Source of the DNA: Desulfurellaceae bacterium | GTDB taxonomy: Bacteria > Campylobacterota_A > Desulfurellia > JAGGSF01 | Direction: 5' to 3' | Assembly (NCBI GenBank): GCA_023128455.1 | Contig: JAGMDW010000058.1 | Coordinates: 1-11,697 of the forward strand | Length of the DNA stretch: 11,697 nucleotides | In this document: positions 5,874-11,697 of the stretch, piece after piece | Layout of the letters: each line of letters opens with the position of its first letter | Position numbering within the stretch: the stretch's first letter is position 1 | The notes under the pieces: model-generated | Seen by the model: only the letters and a program-made list of their open reading frames with translations | What the model was told of the DNA's origin: nothing | Databases searched by the model: none | Position numbers and translations under genes: made by a program

Positions 5874-8369
5874 ATGAAAGCGATCGTTATGGCTGGTGGT
5901 TTCGGGACAAGATTAAAACCCTTAACGGTTAATCTTCCCAAACCGATGGTTCCTATAGTCAATGTTCCTGTGATGGAGCATGTTTTAAAACTCTTAAAAA
6001 AACACAACATAGAGGAAGTGTTGGTTCTTTTATATTTTCATCCTGCTTGCATTATGCATTATTTTGGCGATGGAAGTACACTGGACATGAAGATCAGCTA
6101 TTGTTTGCCAGATTCAGATTTAGGAACAGCTGGAGCAGTAAGATATGCTGTGGAGAAAGCATCTATAGAAGGCACAATTCTCATTATTAGCGCTGATCTT
6201 TTGTGTGATTTTGATTTAAGTGAGGCTCTGGAGTTTCATCAAAAAAAGAATGGAAAAGCCACCATCGTTCTTACATCTGTTAAAAATCCTACCTCATACG
6301 GTGTTGTTATAACCGATGAAAATGGGAGAGTGGAAAGATTTTTGGAAAAACCTGCATGGGGTGAAGTATTCTCAGATACGATAAATACCGGTGTTTATGT
6401 TATAGAACGAGAAGCTTTGTCGTTTATTTCAAAGGATAGAGAATTTGATTTCAGTAAGCATCTTTTTCCTCTGCTTTTGAAAGAGAACATTCCGTTGTAT
6501 GGTCATGTAGCACATGGATATTGGAGAGATATCGGCAGTATTGATGACTACAGGTCTGGTGTAGTAGATGTTCTACGGGGAAGAGTGAATGTAGATATAC
6601 CGGGAGAAAGATTGGAAGAAAACAGATTATGGTTTGGCAGGGGAGTAGAGGTAAATTACACAGCTAAACTTGAAGGCAGTATAGCTTTGGGTGAGAATGT
6701 GAAAGTGGGAGCAAAAGCGTGCATAAAAAATAGTGTAATAGGTAAAAATACGGTAGTTGGCAAACATACAAACATAGAAAATTGTATAATCTGGGACAAT
6801 TGTACAGTAGGTGAGAGAAGTTCTCTTTATGGAGACATTGTATGTAATAATGTGAGCATAGGAGATCATGTAGAAGGGGAGAGTGATGTAGTTATTTCTG
6901 ATCACTGCAAGATAGGCAGCGGGGCAGTTATAAAAGAAGGAGTGAGAATATGGCCCTACAAGGAAGTGGAAGCAAAATCCATTTTAGCTACATCGTTGAT
7001 CTGGAGTAAGCGCTGGTCAAGAACGATATTCGGTAAATATGGTGTCTCTGGTATTGCCAACCTGGAAATCAGTCCGGAGTTTGCATCTAAATTAGGCGCT
7101 GCATTCGGGGCAACATTCAAAGAAAAAACAACCCTGGTCACATCGAGAGGTAGCCATAAGGCATCCAGGGCAATAAATAGAGCACTTATGGCCGGGGTTT
7201 TGTCCAGCGGCGTGAATGTAGAAGATCTTTCGGACACGCCTTTGCCTGTTTTGAGATATCTGGTGAGAAAATCAGTAAAGGTAGGCGGATTTCATGTGCG
7301 GCGTTCCCCCTTTGATGCAGAGGTTGTGGATATAAAATTTGTGGATTCAGACGGTATAGACATATCCGTATCAAAAGAAAAACAAATAGAAAGACTCTTT
7401 TTTAGAGGGGATTTCAGAAGGGCAAATTATGAGGATGTAGGAAGCTTATCTTTTCCCTATCATATGATAGAATCTTATAAGAATGCCGTCTTACAACATA
7501 TAGAGGTAGATGTTATTAAAAAGCGTGCTCTACGCATGGTCATTGACTATTCTTTTGGTACATCAGTTAGAATTCTTCCTGCAATTTTAGGGACCTTGGG
7601 TTGTGATGTTATTTCATTGAATGCTTTTCTCGATCCTACAAAAACAACGAGGACAAAAGAGGAATTTGAAAGTGCATTGGGAAGAATAGCCGATATAGTA
7701 AAGAGCACAAGATCAGATATGGGAGTTTTGTTGGATGCAGGAGGAGAAAAAGCTTTTTTTATAAATGATAGAGGGGATATTCTCTCCGGCAGCATGGCTC
7801 TGGGTATAGTAATGTATCTTTTAAGAGGTAAAATAAAGAAAGCTGGTTTGCCGGTAGATGCGCCTTCTTCTTTGGAAAATTTATGCAAAGATTATGAAAT
7901 TATTCATTTTCCTATGGCTATGAAGGAAATAATGTTTTATGCCAACAGGTTCAATGTAGATTTTGCTGCGGATACTGAAGGAGGATTCATATTTGGTGAA
8001 TTTATGCCTACGTTTGATGGAATGTTCACTATACTAAAACTTCTTGCAGTGCTGAGTGAAAGGGATGCAAAATTATCTGAATTAGAGAGGATGATTCCGT
8101 TGATACCTCAGGTGAAATTAACCATTCCTTGTTCGTTCGAAGAAAGAGGAAATGTAATGAGGAGGTTAATAGAATATTCAAGAGGAAAAGAAACGATCAC
8201 CACATGCGGAGTAAAATTCAAAGTAGATAATTCATGGATACTTGTTTATCCTGATGAAGACAGGTCATTATTTCATTTAACGGTGGAAGGAGAAAATAAA
8301 AAAGAGGCCGAGAGACGAGCAGAAGAATGGAAAGAAAAGATAGAAAATTGGATTGAGGAGGCTTTATGA
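5874..8369 (+). CDS. Sugar-1-phosphate guanylyltransferase fused to a phosphomannomutase-like domain
   Basis: This 831-residue fusion has three parts. Residues 1-235 are a nucleotidyltransferase that would join a sugar 1-phosphate to a nucleotide, probably mannose 1-phosphate with GTP: AGGFGTRLKPLT (7-18), PKPM (22-25), SADLL with D108, EKP (158-160) and RDIG (218-221). Residues 253-370 are imperfect hexapeptide repeats of a left-handed beta-helix. Residues 380-831 follow the phosphomannomutase/phosphoglucomutase fold, but its four active-site loops have diverged: VRRSPFD (475-481, serine S478 kept) for TASHNP, DAGGEK (621-626) for the metal loop DxDxDR, TEGGF (701-705) for the sugar loop, and no RPSGTEP near the C-terminus. 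Mutase activity is therefore doubtful, although this is characteristic of the fusion family as I recall it. The nucleotide and sugar are inferred. ATG 5874 has AAGAGG (5863-5868). It ends in an ATGA overlap with enolase. Confidence 0.85.
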   Translation: MKAIVMAGGFGTRLKPLTVNLPKPMVPIVNVPVMEHVLKLLKKHNIEEVLVLLYFHPACIMHYFGDGSTLDMKISYCLPDSDLGTAGAVRYAVEKASIEGTILIISADLLCDFDLSEALEFHQKKNGKATIVLTSVKNPTSYGVVITDENGRVERFLEKPAWGEVFSDTINTGVYVIEREALSFISKDREFDFSKHLFPLLLKENIPLYGHVAHGYWRDIGSIDDYRSGVVDVLRGRVNVDIPGERLEENRLWFGRGVEVNYTAKLEGSIALGENVKVGAKACIKNSVIGKNTVVGKHTNIENCIIWDNCTVGERSSLYGDIVCNNVSIGDHVEGESDVVISDHCKIGSGAVIKEGVRIWPYKEVEAKSILATSLIWSKRWSRTIFGKYGVSGIANLEISPEFASKLGAAFGATFKEKTTLVTSRGSHKASRAINRALMAGVLSSGVNVEDLSDTPLPVLRYLVRKSVKVGGFHVRRSPFDAEVVDIKFVDSDGIDISVSKEKQIERLFFRGDFRRANYEDVGSLSFPYHMIESYKNAVLQHIEVDVIKKRALRMVIDYSFGTSVRILPAILGTLGCDVISLNAFLDPTKTTRTKEEFESALGRIADIVKSTRSDMGVLLDAGGEKAFFINDRGDILSGSMALGIVMYLLRGKIKKAGLPVDAPSSLENLCKDYEIIHFPMAMKEIMFYANRFNVDFAADTEGGFIFGEFMPTFDGMFTILKLLAVLSERDAKLSELERMIPLIPQVKLTIPCSFEERGNVMRRLIEYSRGKETITTCGVKFKVDNSWILVYPDEDRSLFHLTVEGENKKEAERRAEEWKEKIENWIEEAL

Positions 8370-9619
8370 GTGTTATTTGTGATGTACATGCTGATGAGGT
8401 TTTGGATTCAAGGGGGAATCCTACATTAAAAGTGTATGTAGAAACAGAGATGGAGGTGGGTACATTTACCGTTCCCTCCGGTGCTTCTACCGGTAAGAAG
8501 GAAGCATTGGAGTTAAGAGACGGTGACAAAAAGAGATATGGCGGAAAGGGTGTATTGAAAGCGGTGAAAAATGTAAATGATGAAATAGCGCAATGTATAA
8601 AGGGGATGGAAATAACAGAGCAAACAGAAATAGATAGGGCGATGATTGATTTGGATGGCACGGAAAATAAAAGTAACCTGGGGGCAAATGCCATCGTGGG
8701 AGTTTCTTTAGCTTGTGCAAGAACAGCGAGTAAGGAATTAGATATCCCTCTATATTTCTATTTAGGTGGATTGAGTGCATCTCTTTTGCCTATTCCCATG
8801 TTTAATGTAATGAACGGAGGAAAACATGCCGACAACAATATAGATTTTCAGGAGTTTATGATCATGCCTGTGGGTGCGGAGAGTTTTAGAGAGGCTTTGC
8901 GCATGTCCAGCGAGGTTTTTCAGGTATTAAAGGGAATATTGAAGGAAAAAGGTATGTTTTCTGGTGTAGGTGATGAAGGTGGATTTGCACCCAATCTCTT
9001 TTCCTATGAAGAGCCGCTGAAGCTTATGTCAGAGGCGGTGGAAAAGGCAGGATATAAGTTGGATAAAGATATAGTATTTGCACTGGATCCGGCTGCCTCT
9101 TCTTTTTATTCAGATAATCATTACACAATAGGAAAAGAAAAGCTTACTTCTTCCGAGATGATAGATGTTTATAAAGAAATAGTGAATAATTATCCTGTTG
9201 TCTCCATTGAAGATGGATTGGCGGAAGATGACTGGGATGGATGGGCTAAACTTACCGAAGATTTGGGAGACGAAATTCAGCTGGTAGGCGATGATATATT
9301 TGTAACCAATATTAAGCTTTTGGAAAAAGGTATTGATGAAGAGGTGGCAAACGCTATTCTGATAAAACCTAATCAAATAGGTACACTTACAGAAACTCTT
9401 TTCACTATTAGATTGGCAATGGATGAAGGATATGGCGTGGTTATTTCTCATCGCAGCGGAGAAACGGATGATACATTTATTGCTGATCTGGCAGTGGCGA
9501 TGAATACCGGTATGATAAAAACAGGTTCTGTTTGTCGTGGAGAGAGAATTGTCAAGTATAATAGATTGATGGACATAGAGAGAGGACTGGGGAAAAGAGG
9601 GCAATATCCTACATGGTAA
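8366..9619 (+). CDS. eno: Enolase (phosphopyruvate hydratase)
   Basis: This 417-residue enzyme interconverts 2-phosphoglycerate and phosphoenolpyruvate in glycolysis and gluconeogenesis. It is complete and has the expected catalytic set: H154 (in KHADNN), E163 (in FQEFM), E204 (in GDEGG), the magnesium ligands D241, E282 and D309, lysine K334 (in IKPNQ), H362 (in SHRSGET) and K385. The signature KTGSVCRGER (385-394) is near the C-terminus. It is slightly shorter than E. coli enolase (432 aa). The start ATG 8366 overlaps the previous stop as ATGA. A near-perfect Shine-Dalgarno, GAGGAGG (8355-8361), lies four bases upstream, which suggests strong translation. The gene is followed directly by an FtsB-like gene, an order seen in several bacterial groups. 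Confidence 0.97.
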   Translation: MSVICDVHADEVLDSRGNPTLKVYVETEMEVGTFTVPSGASTGKKEALELRDGDKKRYGGKGVLKAVKNVNDEIAQCIKGMEITEQTEIDRAMIDLDGTENKSNLGANAIVGVSLACARTASKELDIPLYFYLGGLSASLLPIPMFNVMNGGKHADNNIDFQEFMIMPVGAESFREALRMSSEVFQVLKGILKEKGMFSGVGDEGGFAPNLFSYEEPLKLMSEAVEKAGYKLDKDIVFALDPAASSFYSDNHYTIGKEKLTSSEMIDVYKEIVNNYPVVSIEDGLAEDDWDGWAKLTEDLGDEIQLVGDDIFVTNIKLLEKGIDEEVANAILIKPNQIGTLTETLFTIRLAMDEGYGVVISHRSGETDDTFIADLAVAMNTGMIKTGSVCRGERIVKYNRLMDIERGLGKRGQYPTW

Positions 9620-9879
9620 AAAAGTTTATTATCATTCTTCTTTTTTTCTTTGTTCTGTTTTCACTTCATAGGATTTATGAGAAGGGTAAGCGCATCAAAC
9701 ATCTGCAAGATGTGAAACAAAGTATGGTCCAGGAGCAGAGAGAAAAGGAAAAGGGGATAGTAGAGGTAAAGAAGAAGATGCATTTGCCAATAGATAGGCA
9801 TGCATTGGAAAAGATAGGTCATGAACAACTGCATTTTTCGAGGGGTAACGAGACGGTGGTAATTTTCAAGGATGAGTGA
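9613..9879 (+). CDS. ftsB: FtsB/DivIC-like septum formation protein
   Basis: This 88-residue bitopic membrane protein would act in the divisome, where FtsB/DivIC proteins bridge FtsL and FtsQ and help activate septal wall synthesis. It has a short cytoplasmic start (MVKK), one membrane segment (about 5-18), a charged coiled coil (about 24-55, rich in K, E and Q) and the C-terminal family motif: PIDRHALEKIGHEQL (59-73), then GNETVVIF (78-85), corresponding to the usual 'DP.yiEkiAReqL....pgE.v..f'. The ATG at 9613 overlaps the enolase stop by 7 nt, with AGAGGG (9596-9601) somewhat far upstream, so translation probably depends on coupling. The size and position after eno support the call. Gram-negative FtsB and Gram-positive DivIC cannot be told apart by motif alone, so the symbol follows the inferred cell type. 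Confidence 0.8.
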   Translation: MVKKFIIILLFFFVLFSLHRIYEKGKRIKHLQDVKQSMVQEQREKEKGIVEVKKKMHLPIDRHALEKIGHEQLHFSRGNETVVIFKDE

Positions 9880-11239
9880 TGTACGGGTACGTTTTGCCCC
9901 CTCTCCTACCGGTCGGCTTCATATAGGGAATGCAAGAAATGCGTTGGTAAATTATATCTTCAGCCGTCAGAGAAACGGCGATTTCATATTGAGGATTGAT
10001 GATACAGATCTGCAAAGAAGTAGGGGAATCTACATTCAAAACATAATGGATGATCTTGAATGGTTGGGCATTACTTTTACCGAAGGTCCATACTTTCAAA
10101 GTGAACGCATAAAAATCTATAGAGACTATGCTTGTGAGTTGGTAGAAAAAGGGGATGCCTATTTTTGCTTTTGTTCTGAAGAGGATATTAGAAAAGAAAA
10201 ACAAGAGGCAAAAAAAAGGAGTATTCCTTACCGTTATTCGGGTAAATGCCGTCATCTCTCCAAAAAAGAGATACAGGAAAATTTAAATAAAAAATTACCT
10301 TATGTCATTCGTTTTAAAACAAGAGGGCAAAGGATAGAATTTAATGATGGTGTATTTGGGAAGATGAACTTTAATGATTTGGATTTTGGAGATTTTGTTA
10401 TTTTAAGATCCAATGGTTTTCCTACTTACAATTTTTCATCGGCCATAGATGATGCCCTTTTTGATATTACTCATGTAATAAGAGGCGAGGATCACCTTTC
10501 TAATACTCCAAAGCAAATACTCATATTAAACAGTATAGACAGACATATACCGAAATTTTTCCATCTACCAATTGTGTTGGATAAGGAGAGAAAAAAGCTG
10601 TCCAAGAGAGAAGAACACCTGTCTATAAATCATCTAAAAGAAGACGGCATTTTACCTCAGGCGCTGTGTAATTTTATGGTTCTTTTAGGTTGGCATTGTA
10701 AATCAGAGATAGTCACCACCGATGAGTTGATAGAAAAGTATGATATTTATAGAGTAGGGAGAAGCGGAGCAGTATGCGATTTCAGCAAATTGAGGTGGCT
10801 GAATAAGAAATTTATGCGGATGCTTGACGATGGAAGCTTTATAGATTCTTTCTCTCGTTATTTAAACAGAGACTTAATTGAAGAAGAAAGTAGACTGGCT
10901 CTTTGCTTAAGAAGCGAAACTAATGATTTGAAACAATTGAATGAACTTATGGAGGTTATTCTTAAAGGCAATATATTCCCCGCTAAAAAAACGGAGGAGA
11001 ACAAAGATATAGTAAGAAAGTTTATAGATTTCCTTCCCCATTTTAAAGGAGGAGAAAAGGAATTGAAACAGGGAATAAATGGTTTTTTAGAGAGTGATTC
11101 TTTCAGTAAAAGGGCTTTTTATAGTCTATTGCGATATATTCTCATTGGCAGTGAGGAAGGAGTAAGTATTTTGAAACTTATTCTTTGTCCAGGTAAGGAA
11201 GAGATAATAAAGAGATTAAATATGTGGATGAAGCTATGA
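9872..11239 (+). CDS. gltX: Glutamyl-tRNA synthetase
   Basis: This 455-residue class I synthetase charges tRNA(Glu) with glutamate. The catalytic fold shows FAPSPTGRLHIGN (8-20, the HIGH-type motif with Asn last), YNFSSAIDD (186-194), HVIRGEDHLSNTPKQ (201-215) and KKLSKRE (241-247, the KMSKS-type loop). A zinc site of the E. coli type is present: C99, C101, C126 and H128. The rest follows the usual anticodon-binding region (GWHCKSEI..., SGAVCDFSKLRWLN), and the protein is a little shorter than typical (about 470-490). Whether it discriminates against tRNA(Gln) cannot be judged. No amidotransferase genes are in view. ATG 9872 overlaps the previous gene by 8 nt and has no well-placed Shine-Dalgarno (AAGG touches the start codon), so coupling is likely. 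The start is fixed by the conserved VRFAPSPTG just downstream. Confidence 0.95.
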   Translation: MSDVRVRFAPSPTGRLHIGNARNALVNYIFSRQRNGDFILRIDDTDLQRSRGIYIQNIMDDLEWLGITFTEGPYFQSERIKIYRDYACELVEKGDAYFCFCSEEDIRKEKQEAKKRSIPYRYSGKCRHLSKKEIQENLNKKLPYVIRFKTRGQRIEFNDGVFGKMNFNDLDFGDFVILRSNGFPTYNFSSAIDDALFDITHVIRGEDHLSNTPKQILILNSIDRHIPKFFHLPIVLDKERKKLSKREEHLSINHLKEDGILPQALCNFMVLLGWHCKSEIVTTDELIEKYDIYRVGRSGAVCDFSKLRWLNKKFMRMLDDGSFIDSFSRYLNRDLIEEESRLALCLRSETNDLKQLNELMEVILKGNIFPAKKTEENKDIVRKFIDFLPHFKGGEKELKQGINGFLESDSFSKRAFYSLLRYILIGSEEGVSILKLILCPGKEEIIKRLNMWMKL

Positions 11240-11697
11240 GATTTAAACAGGCATTGAATAAAATAATAGAATATAGTTTGACTTTAGATGAAGAAAAGAA
11301 AGATCTGGACGAGTTGAGAGGGCGGGTTTTATTCGAGGATATGTATGCTCCAATGGATTTTCCTTCTACTCCTCGCTCGGCAATGGATGGGTATGCTGTA
11401 CGCAGTGAAGATATAGATAAGTTGCCGAAGAAACTGTCCATTCAGGGCAGTATAGGAGTGGATGAGGTGGGGTTTAAATTAAAAAGGGATTGTGCTTTTT
11501 GGGTAAATACCGGTTCTCCTCTTCCTGAAGGGGCAAATTGTGTAATAATGGTAGAGAAAGTGGATGTTGAAGAAAACATGGTAATAATCAAAGAAAAAGC
11601 TGCCATTTATCACAATGTGACCAAAAAGGGTGCAGAAATTAAAAAAGGAATGAAAATATTGAATAGAGGAGATTTGATAAATGTGAGGAAATGGGCG
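11236..11697 (+). CDS. moeA: Molybdopterin molybdenumtransferase MoeA, N-terminal part (cut by window end)
   Basis: The first 154 codons of a MoeA-type protein are present and the frame is open to the last base of the window. MoeA inserts molybdate into adenylylated molybdopterin to make molybdenum cofactor. Visible family motifs are PRSAMDGYAV (residues 47-56), NTGSPLPEGANCVIMVE (about 91-107) and a later N-V-..-KGAEI-KKG segment matching the usual 'NVR..GED...G'. Full-length MoeA is about 400 residues, so roughly 60% is missing. ATG 11236 overlaps the gltX stop as ATGA, with GGA (11226-11228) seven bases upstream. The gene implies that the organism uses molybdenum or tungsten enzymes, though none is encoded here. 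Adjacent moe/mog genes would be expected downstream but cannot be seen. Confidence 0.93.
   Translation, partial: MRFKQALNKIIEYSLTLDEEKKDLDELRGRVLFEDMYAPMDFPSTPRSAMDGYAVRSEDIDKLPKKLSIQGSIGVDEVGFKLKRDCAFWVNTGSPLPEGANCVIMVEKVDVEENMVIIKEKAAIYHNVTKKGAEIKKGMKILNRGDLINVRKWA

Noticed and set aside
8218..8694. A 158-codon minus-strand frame over the fusion gene/enolase junction, and a similar one at 9110-9604 inside enolase.
   Set aside because: Both lie across highly conserved sense-strand coding and their composition (Ser/Pro/Phe or Ile/His rich) is typical of antisense frames. No ribosome site was noted.
9920..9931. HIGN instead of HIGH in the glutamyl-tRNA synthetase looked like a changed catalytic motif.
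   Set aside because: The last position of this motif varies among bacterial GluRS enzymes (E. coli has HVGG as I recall), and the rest of the active site is intact.

Overview
The window is AT-rich, tightly packed bacterial chromosome. All genes lie on the + strand, most overlap the next by a few bases, and Shine-Dalgarno sequences are clear. An ABC exporter with a periplasmic adaptor and an FtsB-type division protein suggest a Gram-negative (diderm) bacterium. The fused nucleotidyltransferase/phosphomannomutase-like protein is a form I associate with deeply branching or delta-proteobacterial-like lineages, cyanobacteria, Deinococcus and actinobacteria. I cannot name the organism. Family assignments rest on motifs and remembered E. 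coli sequences; no search was run.

Region 1 (about 1-5810) is an exporter operon. A putative sigma70-like promoter (TTGACA, 18 bp, TAGAAT) overlaps an imperfect palindrome and a direct repeat. It is followed by a possible 25-codon leader ORF. Then come a YhiI-like HlyD-family adaptor, a double ATPase of the RbbA type, a first ABC-2 permease matching the C-terminal membrane half of RbbA, and a second permease of the YhhJ type. E. coli RbbA is, as I recall, one NBD-NBD-membrane polypeptide. Here the same content is carried by two overlapping genes with their own start signals. The last cistron is a zinc nucleobase/nucleoside deaminase starting one base after the second permease.

Region 2 (5874 to the window end) looks like a second operon behind its own weak promoter. 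It encodes a sugar-1-phosphate guanylyltransferase with a left-handed beta-helix and a phosphomannomutase-like domain whose catalytic loops have diverged, then enolase, an FtsB/DivIC-like protein, glutamyl-tRNA synthetase and the start of MoeA. Every junction overlaps by 4-8 nt, so translational coupling is likely. The genes serve different processes: sugar nucleotide and cell-envelope precursor supply, glycolysis, division, tRNA charging and molybdenum cofactor synthesis.

There is no RNA gene, insertion sequence, CRISPR array or clear terminator. The points most worth a second look are the split RbbA system with asymmetric ATPase sites, the decapeptide repeat in its linker, the pseudo-active-site mutase domain, and the promoter/leader region of the exporter operon.
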